This document shows positions 43,139-51,599 of a DNA stretch of 51,599 bases, one piece after another. The notes beneath the pieces are model-generated. The model saw nothing but the letters and a program-made list of their open reading frames with translations, had not been told where the DNA came from and searched no databases. The translations under genes were made by a program, and so were the position numbers. The stretch comes from an uncultured Lachnospiraceae bacterium (GTDB lineage: Bacteria > Bacillota > Clostridia > Lachnospirales > Lachnospiraceae). The stretch lies in the NCBI GenBank assembly GCA_902781215.1, contig CACZIO010000032.1, forward strand, positions 4,413-56,011. Direction: 5' to 3'. Each line of letters opens with the position of its first letter. Position 1 is the first letter of the stretch.

Positions 43139-45400
43139 ATGAGCATTTATTTTGAGGAAAAAAGCGGCACGTTTCATCTTCAGAACCGCTGGTACAGTTA
43201 TATCATGAAGATCCTCCCCAACGGGCAGCCGGGGCAGCTGTACTTCGGGAAGCGGGTGCGGCACAGGGCGTCCTTTGACCATCTGCTGGAGAAGGCGGCG
43301 CGCGTCTTTTCGCCGGCGGTGAGTGAGGATGATCCCATGTTCTCGCTGGAGCAGGTGAAGCGGGAATTTCCCTCTGCGGGGAGCGGCGACTTCCGACAGC
43401 CGGCGGTGACGATCCTGCAGGAGAACGGGAGCCGGATCAGCGATTTTGTCTATGAGGGGCATGAGGTGACGGCCGGAAAGCCTGCCCTGGACGGCCTGCC
43501 CGCCACCTATTGTGAGGATGAAAGGGAGGCACAGACCCTGCAGCTCCGCCTGGTGGACGGGCTGACGGGCGTGCGGGCGACCCTGCTCTACACCGTGTTT
43601 GAGGATGTTCCCGCCCTGGCGCGGAGTGTCCGGTTCGAGAACGGCGGAGAGCAGGCCGTGATGCTGGATACGGCCATGAGTGTCAGCCTGGACCTGCCGG
43701 ACGCGGACTATGAGATGGTGCAGTTGTCCGGCGCCTGGTGCAGGGAGCGGTTTGTGTACTCCAGCCCCCTGCGGATCGGTGTGCAGAGCATCGGGAGCAG
43801 ACGGGGCACGTCCTCCCACCACCACAATCCTTTCCTGGTCCTGAAGCGGCCGCATGCGGATGAGCGGCAGGGAGAGGCCTTGGGCGTATCCCTGGTCTAT
43901 TCCGGCAATTTCCTGGCGCAGGCGGAGGTGGACAACTGGGGCGTCACCCGCGTCAGCATGGGGATCGACCCGGAGACCTTCTGCTGGAAGCTGGCACCGG
44001 GGGATGTCTTTCAGACGCCGGAGGCAGTACTGGTCTACACAGAGGAGGGCCTGAATGCCATGAGCCGGGCCTTCCACAGGCTTTACGGCCGCCGGCTGGC
44101 CAGGGGGTACTGGCGCGACCGCCCGCGCCCCGTCCTGATCAACAACTGGGAGGTGACGGAGTGGAACTTCACCCAGGACCAGATTCTGCAAATCGCTTCC
44201 AGGGCTGCGGAGGCCGGCGTGGAGCTCCCGGAGGGCATCCGGGGCCTGGCGGACCGGATCCGTCAGACAGGGCTTGCCTTCGGCCTGTGGTTCGAGCCGG
44301 AGATGCTGAACCTGGACTCCGATCTCTACCGGGCTCATCCGGACTGGGTCCTGCGGACACCGGGCCGCAGCATGTCCCCGGGCAGAAACGAGTATGTTCT
44401 GGACTTCAGCCGGCCGGAGGTCGTGGATCATATCTGTGAGCGGATGTCGGACGTGATCCGGGAGGGACAGGTCGCCTACGTAAAATGGGACATGAACCGG
44501 AGCATCACGGAGGCCTGGTCCGCGGCCCTGCCGCCGGACCGGCAGGGGGAGGTTTTCCACCGCTATATTCTGGGTGTCTACAACCTCTATGACCGGTTGA
44601 CAAAGGCTTTCCCGGAGGTCCTGTTCGAATCCTGTGCCTCCGGAGGGGGCCGGTTCGATCCCGGACTTCTGTACTACGCGCCCCAGGGCTGGGCCAGCGA
44701 CTGCTCGGATGCCGCCCAGAGGATCCGGATCCAGTACGGGACATCCATGTGCTATCCGGTCAGCAGCATCGGCGCGCATGTGTCCAGGAGCCCCAACCTC
44801 CAGATCAACCGCAGCACGCCTCTCGCGACACGCGCCAATGTCGCCTGCTTCGGGACCTTCGGCTACGAGATGGATCTGAATGAGCTCTCCGATGAGGAGA
44901 TGGAGGAGGTGAAAAAACAGATCGTCTTTATGAAGCAGTACAGACAGCTCCTGCAGTTTGGCACTTTCTACCGGCTGCAGAGCCCCTTCGAGAGCGATTT
45001 CGCCTCCTGGATGGTCGTCAGCGAAGACCGCCGGACCGCCATCGTCGGCTGGTACAAGTTCCTCAATGAGGTCAACGGGCCCTTCCACCGCGTCCGCCTG
45101 GAGGGACTGGATCCTGAAATGGATTACCGGGTCAGCGAAGGTATGGAGGCGGCTGTGCCCGGTGCACTGTCCGCATCCGCCGCAGAGCCCCCGGTTCCGG
45201 TTTCGGATTCGGTGAAAACCCGCGAATGCTGCAAGGCTGTGCCCAGTGCGACTGGGGAGATCCACGGCGGCGACGAACTCATGCGCATCGGCCTGATCAC
45301 CACGGACAACGCCGCCGGCGAATGCAGGCCCGGCCAGAAGCCCAGCTGCGATTTCGACTCCAGACTGTATATCCTTCAGGCTGTAACAGATATAGAATGA
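43139..45400 (+). CDS. GH36 alpha-galactosidase, apparently missing an active-site segment
   Basis: A 753-residue family GH36 enzyme that would release galactose from raffinose-type sugars. The N-terminal beta domain is followed by the catalytic barrel. RPVLINNWE (about 329-337), FGLWFEPEM (about 381-389), the nucleophile Asp in YVKWDMNR (about 450) and the acid/base Asp in WASDCSDAAQRIR (about 520) are all present. At about residues 361-365 the sequence jumps from AGVEL directly to PEGIRGLADRI. Relatives have about 28 more residues here, including the galactose-binding DDGWFG. A 28-codon insertion flanked by direct repeats lies near the C-terminus (45151-45250). ATG 43139 is chosen for its fit to the family start. 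The enzyme is probably impaired. Confidence 0.88.
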   Translation: MSIYFEEKSGTFHLQNRWYSYIMKILPNGQPGQLYFGKRVRHRASFDHLLEKAARVFSPAVSEDDPMFSLEQVKREFPSAGSGDFRQPAVTILQENGSRISDFVYEGHEVTAGKPALDGLPATYCEDEREAQTLQLRLVDGLTGVRATLLYTVFEDVPALARSVRFENGGEQAVMLDTAMSVSLDLPDADYEMVQLSGAWCRERFVYSSPLRIGVQSIGSRRGTSSHHHNPFLVLKRPHADERQGEALGVSLVYSGNFLAQAEVDNWGVTRVSMGIDPETFCWKLAPGDVFQTPEAVLVYTEEGLNAMSRAFHRLYGRRLARGYWRDRPRPVLINNWEVTEWNFTQDQILQIASRAAEAGVELPEGIRGLADRIRQTGLAFGLWFEPEMLNLDSDLYRAHPDWVLRTPGRSMSPGRNEYVLDFSRPEVVDHICERMSDVIREGQVAYVKWDMNRSITEAWSAALPPDRQGEVFHRYILGVYNLYDRLTKAFPEVLFESCASGGGRFDPGLLYYAPQGWASDCSDAAQRIRIQYGTSMCYPVSSIGAHVSRSPNLQINRSTPLATRANVACFGTFGYEMDLNELSDEEMEEVKKQIVFMKQYRQLLQFGTFYRLQSPFESDFASWMVVSEDRRTAIVGWYKFLNEVNGPFHRVRLEGLDPEMDYRVSEGMEAAVPGALSASAAEPPVPVSDSVKTRECCKAVPSATGEIHGGDELMRIGLITTDNAAGECRPGQKPSCDFDSRLYILQAVTDIE

Positions 45401-45444
45401 CCCCGCTGCAGTAAGCGGCGAGGCATGGCTTTCAATCATTCCTT

Positions 45445-45500
45445 ACATCCGCAAAGGATCCTGCGGCAACTGTGGCGCCGGATCCTTTGCGGATGTTTTT
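45445..45500 (+). terminator. Terminator of the alpha-galactosidase gene
   Basis: ACATCCGCAAAGGATCC (45445-45461) and GGATCCTTTGCGGATGT (45480-45496) form a perfect 17-bp stem followed by T. Confidence 0.92.
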
Positions 45501-45554
45501 CTGCCCTGAAAACCAGTCCGGACGGATTTGTCCCCCTGTTTTCTTATGAAAAAA

Positions 45555-45672
45555 GGAGCCGGAGAACCGTCCCTCTGGTCTCCCGTGGCCCCCGAAAAGG
45601 AGCCGGAGAACCGTCCCTCTGGCCTCCCAGGGCTCTTTGAAAAGGGACCGGAGAACCGTCCCCGCGGCCCCT
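45555..45672. repeat. Three tandem GGGACGGTTCT elements
   Basis: Three inverted units, each GGAGCCGGAGAACCGTCCC or GGGACCGGAGAACCGTCCC, spaced about 41-47 bases. This is the densest array of the family in the window. Confidence 0.9.
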
Positions 45673-45724
45673 CCGTAGTTCCACAAGCGGCAGAAAACCT
45701 GCGCAAACGGCGGTCCGATCCGGA

Positions 45725-45753
45725 ATGACAAACGCGAAATGAGCGAGTATAAT
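45725..45753 (+). promoter_or_regulatory. Promoter of the hypothetical gene at 45897
   Basis: ATGACA (45725-45730), a 17-base spacer, TATAAT (45748-45753). The 140-base leader contains GC-rich inverted segments around CCGGCGGG (45781-45845) but no recognised riboswitch. Confidence 0.75.
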
Positions 45754-45896
45754 GTATTTTGGGTTAGCATCGATTCACTCCGGCGGGCCTTCCCGCGCTG
45801 ACGGGTGACCTGTCAGGTGAGCCGGCGGGACTCTGGCGGAGACCGTCGGAAAAAACTGCCTGTCCAAATTTCATTTTTCAGGAGAATATATTAAGA

Positions 45897-47063
45897 ATGT
45901 TTTATACAGTGCGAGGATTGTTGGAAGCGAGAGGCGTCAGTCCGGAGGAGACGGTGTATCATTCCTGCGCGGAGGAGATGCTGGACTTTAAGATCGCCTC
46001 GGGAGATTTCTATGAGATTCCGGACCTGCAGAAGGGCCAGCTCCGCTTTAAGAGGTCAGCCGACCTGATGAGCTATGATCAGCTGGCGGAGGAGCTGGAA
46101 GGGCTGAAGAAACTGGAGTTCAGGCACAAGGAGAATTATCCCTACTGTGGGGAACGCCTGGATATGATCAGAAAGGCCCTGGAGGAGGATCCGGAGTCGG
46201 TCTGCGTGGAGGGCGGCCCCTGCCTGTTCGGTGAGCACGAGGTCACAGCTACGGTGCGGCTGCGCGGTGGGGAGGAATTCTGGTTTGACTATTCGACAGG
46301 CAAGCGCTATGTCGCGCAGGAGGATGATGAATATGACGAATCGATCCAGGTGATGGAGAGCGATCTGGCCTCTTTCCTGTGCATTCACGCGGATGAGGTG
46401 GAGGAGGTCGCTTTCCGGAGTGACAAGACCGGCCTGACCAGGCAGGAGTACCTGCATGTCTACCTGCCGTTTGCGGTCGCGGACGCCCTGCAGACCGCCC
46501 TGGTGGTCACGCTGCCGGATATGTCCTACCGCAAATATCTGGCTTATGCGGCGGAGAGGATGCCGGCGCCGCTCGGTGACAAGATGATGGCTGATTTTGA
46601 TCGGATCCTCTACGGGATCAGCGATATGTACCTGGACCTGATCAGACGCCTGCAGGACCATTTCCACATCGCCAGGCTGTCCGTCGTCCACAACCGGGAC
46701 CGGGAGCTGGTGGACCTGTTCGAGACCGCCCGCCGGCCCCACATCGAGCGGAACAAGGTCCTGCGCAAGATCACGTCCAACAATGCCAAGCTGGAGTCCA
46801 TCAAGGACTACATCTCCATGCCGGCCCTGCCGAATTATATCTTCGGCAGCAAAGCCATCCTGGAGGTGAACAGTATGGATGAGACGGACTCCTACCGCAA
46901 GTGCCGAAAGGCCCACAAGGGCGTGTTTGAGATCGGCTGTATACTCTTTCCAGAATTCCTCAGCGGAGACGGGAAAAATACCCTCTACTGCGCGCCGCTC
47001 CGCTACAAGGACTACGGAAATTACGGATCGGAGCTGGAAAGCGGACCTGTTCGGGAATCCTGA
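45897..47063 (+). CDS. Hypothetical soluble protein
   Basis: A 388-residue acidic, probably cytoplasmic protein. The N-terminal third is mixed alpha/beta, a middle region (about 95-160) is strand-rich, and the rest is helical (about 180-310). It ends in a Lys/Arg-rich segment and LRYKDYGNYGSEL. I recognise no domain. The ribosome site AGGAG lies 13 bases before the ATG, longer than usual. It has its own promoter and precedes the MFS fusion gene by 145 bases, so it may or may not share that transcript. Confidence 0.7.
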   Translation: MFYTVRGLLEARGVSPEETVYHSCAEEMLDFKIASGDFYEIPDLQKGQLRFKRSADLMSYDQLAEELEGLKKLEFRHKENYPYCGERLDMIRKALEEDPESVCVEGGPCLFGEHEVTATVRLRGGEEFWFDYSTGKRYVAQEDDEYDESIQVMESDLASFLCIHADEVEEVAFRSDKTGLTRQEYLHVYLPFAVADALQTALVVTLPDMSYRKYLAYAAERMPAPLGDKMMADFDRILYGISDMYLDLIRRLQDHFHIARLSVVHNRDRELVDLFETARRPHIERNKVLRKITSNNAKLESIKDYISMPALPNYIFGSKAILEVNSMDETDSYRKCRKAHKGVFEIGCILFPEFLSGDGKNTLYCAPLRYKDYGNYGSELESGPVRES

Positions 47064-47208
47064 TGTGAGTCTGATGTGAGCCTGTTTGATCCCGGTTCTC
47101 AGACAGGCCCTTAAAAAAGAACGAAGAACAGAGACATGAATCGTATTCCTGCCGGCAGGCCTGCGGGAATGTGTGTCGACATAGATATCCCCGCCTGACC
47201 GGCGGGAA

Positions 47209-50196
47209 ATGAGAAATTATATGATAAAGAAGATTTTTGCGCGTCAGTTTCAGGCGATTGATATTGTGGCGCTCATCCTGACGATGGTATTGATGGCGGT
47301 TTCGGCCAGGTTTGCCACTGCGCCGGAGGAGCTGCGCACGAGGCACACGGACCTCAGTCTCGGCTACATAGGGCGCAGCCACGGTGATCTGCTCTATGCG
47401 ATCGACGAGGGGCACTCCCGCCTGATCGCCTTTGACAGGGAAGGAAAAGAGCAGTTCCGCATTCAGGATCCTTCCGATGAATGGGGGCTTAGTCTCTATA
47501 TCGATGATTTTACGGTGACGGAGGACGCTCTCTACCTGACGGCGTCGGAATGGAACGGCATGCTCCTGGACCGGGAGCTGATCCTGCGGTACAGCCTGAG
47601 TGGAGAGCCGCAGGAGATCGTGTCCAGGCTCAAATATATCGATGAGGAGGAGCGGACCAACAAGCACCGGATCTACGGGATCGATGCGCGGGACGGGTAC
47701 GTCCGGTGGGCGGAGTGCCGCGCGGATGAGATCCTGGTCCACAGGCTGCCGGAAGGGGCCGCCCTGTTGGGCGGTGCGGAAAATATAGACAGCGGTCAGG
47801 AGGAGGTCGTCAGCCTCCCCTACACCAATGCCTTCAACGCCGTGAGCGACCTCGTTTTTGAAGGAGATGACCTGATCATCCTGAACAAAAACGGGAATCT
47901 GGAGCGGTTCGATCCGGCAGGGAACAAAGACCTGCTCTATTCCACCTCCCGCGCAGGCGAGGAGGACCGCATTCCCTTCCGAATCACGGTCTCCGGAGGC
48001 CGGATCTATTTCACGGATATCCGGGAGTGCTGTGTCGTGGAAGTGGATCCCGCGTCGCAGACCGGGGAAGTGGTCGCGGACAATACGGAAAGCCAGACAG
48101 TGACCTTTTCGGACGACGGCGGGGAGATGCTTCTCACGGACGCCGACGGGCTGCATGTCATTTCGACAACTGCCGGCGGAGACCGGCAATATCTGACACT
48201 GTCAAAATCCCGGGAGGACCTGTTCGGACAGACCATCTTCCTCATCTCGATCATCCTGACGGTCCCCCTGCTGATCTTCCTGCTCATCCGCCTGACTATA
48301 TGGATGCGGTCCAGAGAACATGACAGGACCCGGATCGTATCCCTCCTGGTGATCAGCGGAGCGGCCGGGGCCTGTGTGATCATCAGCACTGTCCTGATCG
48401 GAGCTTTCAGGGAAAGCTATATGAACAAGATCCGGGAGCAGCTGGTGTCCACGGGCTATATCGTCGCCTCCGGCATCTCCCGATCTGACCTGGAGAGTGT
48501 GCAGCGGGCACCGGACTTCGATTCTGATGCCTACGCCAGAATCTGTGAAGAGATGGAGCACGATTTCCCGCTGAATGTGGATTTTTACCAGACGACCTAC
48601 TGCAATATCCTCAGGAAGAATGCGAATGACGAAGGCGGCTACGGCATGGCCTATCTGGACCAGTCCATCGGCGTCTACTTCCCGCTGGACGAGGTGGAGG
48701 CGGCAGAGGTCAGCGAGGTCTACGCCACCAAAAAACCTGTCTGGAATGATGAGGTGCTGGATGTGTCCGGTACCTATCTGTCCGTCAAGATCCCGATCAT
48801 GGACGGAGAGCGGAATGTGATCGGAGTCGCTGCGGTCGGCGCGGACACCTTTGTGGTCGAGGAGATGATCCTGGAGATGCAGCAGCAGGTCCTCATGTCC
48901 ATTGTGGTCATCCTGCTCCTGCTCTGGGTCCTGTCCACGGAGGCAATCGCCTTCCTGATCCAGAGAGCTGCCTGTATCAGCAGGAGCGCGAAGGAGAACA
49001 GGCAGGCCATGCCGGGGCACCTGGTCCGCCTGCTGATCTTCCTGGTGTTCGGAGCCTTCAATATGGTCTCCGCCTTCCTGCCGGTGTTCATCCTCGACAG
49101 GAGCCGGGGCGTCCCCCTCGCCTGGAGGGGGCTGGCGGCCTCCCTGCCCGTGACCATCAATATATTCGTCATGGGTATCATGGCCCTGTTCTGCGCCAAT
49201 CTGGTGAGGAAGCTGGGGGTCAGGAAAATATTTATGATCAGCATGGGCTTTTCCATGTGCGGCAACCTGATCCTCTTCCTTGTGCCGGGCTATGCCCCGG
49301 TCATCGCCGGTCTGGTGCTGGACGGCATCGGCGTCGGCCTGATCTCCAATGCCATGTACGTCGCCCTGACCTATCTGCCGAATGAAGAGGAGCGGCAGAG
49401 CGGCTTTAACAGCTACAACGCGGCCAGTCTGGCCGGCATCAACTTCGGAATGCTCTCCGGCGGTGCTCTGGCAGTGAATGTAGGGCAGAGAAATGTCTTT
49501 CTGGTCGTCGCCCTGATGTGGGCGGTCCTCATTGTCTTCGGCTCCTGGCTGGCGCAGCGCCTGGAAAAGAACCTGCAGATCAGGACGGATGATGCGGCAG
49601 AGGTCAGCCGGATCTCCGCGGTGGACTTCGTGCGGGCAAAACCCATCTGGACCTTCATAGCCTTTGTCCAGAATCCCTGCATTGTTTTTAACAGCTTTGT
49701 CTTCTTCTTTGTGCCGATCTACTGTTCCAGGGCCGGTTACAATGAGACGATCATTTCACTCTTCCTGATGCTGTATTCGCAGCTGGCCGTGATGCTGGGG
49801 GAGAGCCTGCCCGCCTATGTGGACCGCACCCTGGGCGACCGGGCTGTCTACCTCGCCATGGGCCTGAATGTGATCGCGGTCGCGGCCTTTGTCTTGACCG
49901 GAAACACGCCCGGCCTGGTCCTGGCCCTGATCATCCTGGGTGTGAGCGCCTCCTTCTCCAAGCCCTCTCAGCAGGAGATGTTCCTGCGGCAGCGGGAGAC
50001 CGTGCGGTACGGAGAGGACAAGGCGATGGGCATCTACAATTTCTCGGAAAATATCGGTGAATCTCTGGGTCCTGTGATCTTCGGAAACCTGATGGTCGGA
50101 CCTCTTGTCTGGGTCTGGAGCTTCCTGGGAGCAGTTGTCGCCTGCGGCGCCCTGCATTTCGGCCTGAACAGAAAAGACCGGTCAGATGCGGGGTGA
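47209..50196 (+). CDS. Beta-propeller/Cache/MFS fusion membrane protein
   Basis: A 995-residue membrane protein with an unusual order of parts. A helix at about 17-37 leads to an extracellular region of about 290 residues with propeller-like strands (LLYAIDEGHSRLIAFDREG, LERFDPAGN, IYFTDIRECCVVEVDP). Two helices follow (about 340-365 and 378-398), then an extracellular Cache-type sensor (about 400-560, ending LSVKIPIMDG and VIGVAAVGAD) and another helix (562-585). The rest (about 604-985) is a complete 12-helix major facilitator domain. ATG 47209 or 47221 could be the start; both have weak ribosome sites. The phosphatase gene lies 48 bases downstream. A sensor or sensing transporter role is inferred. 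Confidence 0.82.
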   Translation: MRNYMIKKIFARQFQAIDIVALILTMVLMAVSARFATAPEELRTRHTDLSLGYIGRSHGDLLYAIDEGHSRLIAFDREGKEQFRIQDPSDEWGLSLYIDDFTVTEDALYLTASEWNGMLLDRELILRYSLSGEPQEIVSRLKYIDEEERTNKHRIYGIDARDGYVRWAECRADEILVHRLPEGAALLGGAENIDSGQEEVVSLPYTNAFNAVSDLVFEGDDLIILNKNGNLERFDPAGNKDLLYSTSRAGEEDRIPFRITVSGGRIYFTDIRECCVVEVDPASQTGEVVADNTESQTVTFSDDGGEMLLTDADGLHVISTTAGGDRQYLTLSKSREDLFGQTIFLISIILTVPLLIFLLIRLTIWMRSREHDRTRIVSLLVISGAAGACVIISTVLIGAFRESYMNKIREQLVSTGYIVASGISRSDLESVQRAPDFDSDAYARICEEMEHDFPLNVDFYQTTYCNILRKNANDEGGYGMAYLDQSIGVYFPLDEVEAAEVSEVYATKKPVWNDEVLDVSGTYLSVKIPIMDGERNVIGVAAVGADTFVVEEMILEMQQQVLMSIVVILLLLWVLSTEAIAFLIQRAACISRSAKENRQAMPGHLVRLLIFLVFGAFNMVSAFLPVFILDRSRGVPLAWRGLAASLPVTINIFVMGIMALFCANLVRKLGVRKIFMISMGFSMCGNLILFLVPGYAPVIAGLVLDGIGVGLISNAMYVALTYLPNEEERQSGFNSYNAASLAGINFGMLSGGALAVNVGQRNVFLVVALMWAVLIVFGSWLAQRLEKNLQIRTDDAAEVSRISAVDFVRAKPIWTFIAFVQNPCIVFNSFVFFFVPIYCSRAGYNETIISLFLMLYSQLAVMLGESLPAYVDRTLGDRAVYLAMGLNVIAVAAFVLTGNTPGLVLALIILGVSASFSKPSQQEMFLRQRETVRYGEDKAMGIYNFSENIGESLGPVIFGNLMVGPLVWVWSFLGAVVACGALHFGLNRKDRSDAG

Positions 50197-50244
50197 TGCC
50201 GGGTTAAAATATCATCGGCGGGAAATGTGCGCTGAAAGGAATTA

Positions 50245-51599
50245 ATGAACATGCATACCAATAATAGATCCCTCGGCAGAAGCCTTCTGCTTGGCTGCGT
50301 TTTGTCCGTGCTCTGCATCTGCCTGATGATGGGGGCGGTCGGATTCATGACCTACTACCGGGGAATGATCGAGCGGTATCAGGTCTACCTGAGCGACCTC
50401 CTGCATACAACGGCGCTTTCCGTCGACGGGGATGACCTCGCCCGCTGTATTGAGACCGGAGAAAAGTCGGACAGGTTCGAGGAGACCCAGCAGATCCTCA
50501 ACAGGATCAAGGAAAACTATGATATCCACTATATCTACATGGTCCGTCCTCTGAACACGGAGCAGACGGACAACATGATGGATGTCATGGCCGGGATCAC
50601 CGCACAGGAGAAGGCGGAGAATGAAGCCTTTTATTCCGTCACTCTGGGCGGCCTGACCGGAGACTACTATACGCCGGAGGTCGCGGGGAACTATCTGAAG
50701 GGCATGCAGAAGGAGGATGTCTCCTTCTTCAGCACCGATACGACAGAATTTGGGCGTGACTTCACCGGCATGCTGCCGATCCGGGACAGTGCCGGTCAGC
50801 CGGTCGCCCTTCTCTGCGTGGATATTTCCATGAATGAGATCCGTCGTGTCTGGATCCAGTATGTCCTCACCCTGATCGGGGCGATCATCCTGCTGTCGGC
50901 GCTCGCCATGACGATCATGTATTCATGGCTGAAAAAGAGGGTCATACTGCCCGTGCAGCGCCTGAAGGAGGTCTCCGAAAAGATCGTCTCCAGCAGCCGG
51001 GAGACCGATGACCCGCAGGAGCTGATCCTGGCGGATCCCGAGATCCATACCGGCGACGAGATGGAGGTGCTGGCGGTCGCCCTGTCGGACATGTTCGCGG
51101 ACATGAAGCTGTACATGACAGACCTGCTCAAGGTCACCAAAGAAAAAGAGCGGATCGGCGCGGAGCTCAATGTTGCGACCCAGATCCAGGCGGACATGCT
51201 GCCGCGGATCTTCCCGCCCTTCCCGGACAGGTCCGAGTTTGACATCTATGCGACCATGCAGCCGGCCAAGGAGGTCGGCGGAGACTTCTATGATTTCTTT
51301 ATGCTGGACGAGGACCATCTGGGCCTGGTCATGGCGGATGTCTCCGGCAAGGGTGTCCCTGCAGCCCTCTTCATGGTGATCGCCAAGACACTGATCAAAA
51401 ACAGGGCGCAGATGGGCGGCAGTCCCGCGGAGGTTCTGGCCTATGTCAACGAGCAGCTCTGCGAGGGCAATGACGCGGAGCTCTTCGTAACGGTCTGGTT
51501 CGCCATCCTGGAGCTCTCCACCGGAAAGGGCATCGCGGCCAACGCCGGCCATGAGCACCCGGTCCTGCGCCGCAGCGGCGGCGACTACGAGCTGGTCGT
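50245..51599 (+). CDS. Cache-HAMP-PP2C (SpoIIE/RsbU-type) phosphatase, 3' end missing
   Basis: The visible 451 residues begin with a helix (about 12-33), an extracellular Cache-like domain (about 35-205) and a second helix (about 208-232). A HAMP-type linker (about 233-290, starting KKRVILPVQRLKEV) follows. The PP2C/SpoIIE catalytic domain starts near 300. It shows AELNVATQIQADMLPR, then GGDFYDFF and MADVSGKGVPAALFM with the metal-binding Asp residues. The frame has no stop before the window end. Such enzymes dephosphorylate STAS-domain anti-sigma antagonists in partner-switching. AAAGGA precedes the start; ATG 50251 is equally possible. It is likely co-transcribed with the MFS fusion. Confidence 0.88.
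   Translation, partial: MNMHTNNRSLGRSLLLGCVLSVLCICLMMGAVGFMTYYRGMIERYQVYLSDLLHTTALSVDGDDLARCIETGEKSDRFEETQQILNRIKENYDIHYIYMVRPLNTEQTDNMMDVMAGITAQEKAENEAFYSVTLGGLTGDYYTPEVAGNYLKGMQKEDVSFFSTDTTEFGRDFTGMLPIRDSAGQPVALLCVDISMNEIRRVWIQYVLTLIGAIILLSALAMTIMYSWLKKRVILPVQRLKEVSEKIVSSSRETDDPQELILADPEIHTGDEMEVLAVALSDMFADMKLYMTDLLKVTKEKERIGAELNVATQIQADMLPRIFPPFPDRSEFDIYATMQPAKEVGGDFYDFFMLDEDHLGLVMADVSGKGVPAALFMVIAKTLIKNRAQMGGSPAEVLAYVNEQLCEGNDAELFVTVWFAILELSTGKGIAANAGHEHPVLRRSGGDYELV

Noticed and set aside
42878-45439. Upstream extension of the AraC frame through the alpha-galactosidase gene
   Set aside because: Only the last 309 residues are a real protein. The extension is antisense to GH36 and crosses the repeat cluster.

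Overview
The window looks like a chromosomal piece of a GC-rich Firmicute of the class Clostridia, most likely a Lachnospiraceae. The grounds are strong AGGAGG ribosome binding sites, a class C sortase, a SipW-type signal peptidase, DUF4317 and CdaR-type proteins, a methionine aminopeptidase with an N-terminal SEC-C motif, and UgpC/MsmX-type sugar transport genes. The taxonomic call is family-level inference. I saw no rRNA, tRNA, CRISPR array, transposase or integrase gene.

Layout. (1) 1-8834: three codons of a minus-strand gene with its promoter, then a surface-assembly operon: class C sortase, a pilin-like isopeptide protein, two proteins with SipW-type signal regions, a sortase-anchored protein and a Thr/Gly-stalk membrane protein, closed by a terminator at 6888-6923. 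A SipW-type signal peptidase and a secreted transglutaminase-like protein follow. (2) 9017-14687: a small type IV pilus-like operon with PilC/GspF, four short N-terminally anchored proteins, a PilT-type ATPase and a two-domain hypothetical. No prepilin peptidase or PilB is present. (3) 14791-19856: a hydrolase, an aldo/keto reductase, methionine aminopeptidase and methionyl-tRNA synthetase. (4) 20058-25436: a secreted helical protein, YesL, the ABC ATPase MsmX/UgpC, a CdaR-like regulator and a small minus-strand gene. (5) 26143-33988: an L,D-transpeptidase, DUF4317 (minus), a DUF805 protein and a 1,136-residue sortase-anchored surface protein. (6) 34366-39833: a LuxR-type regulator fused to a 12-helix membrane domain (minus), a secreted ComEC-like metallo-hydrolase, and a radical SAM gene paired with a Cys-rich membrane protein (both minus). 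(7) 40294-45400: a sugar-binding lipoprotein, an AraC regulator (minus) and a GH36 alpha-galactosidase that appears to lack a conserved active-site segment. (8) 45897-51599: a hypothetical protein, then a beta-propeller/Cache/MFS fusion beside a Cache-HAMP-PP2C (SpoIIE/RsbU-type) phosphatase cut by the window end.

Functional links. The sortase at 527 probably anchors the protein at 4594, and perhaps the distant one at 30578, since both end in an RTGD sorting motif. SipW at 7029 probably processes the two camelysin/TasA-like proteins. MsmX at 22250 could energise a sugar importer served by the lipoprotein at 40294, but no permease genes are in view. The MFS fusion and phosphatase look like an extracellular sensing pair feeding a partner-switching pathway.

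The most unusual features are in the DNA. Three neighbouring genes (PilT, aldo/keto reductase, methionine aminopeptidase) have their 3' ends and stop codons tandemly duplicated, and in two of them the copies differ only at synonymous positions. Two perfect palindromes sit inside the metG linker. A palindromic GGGACGGTTCTCCGGTCCC family lies in at least eight intergenic regions, and several gene flanks carry short tandem repeats.
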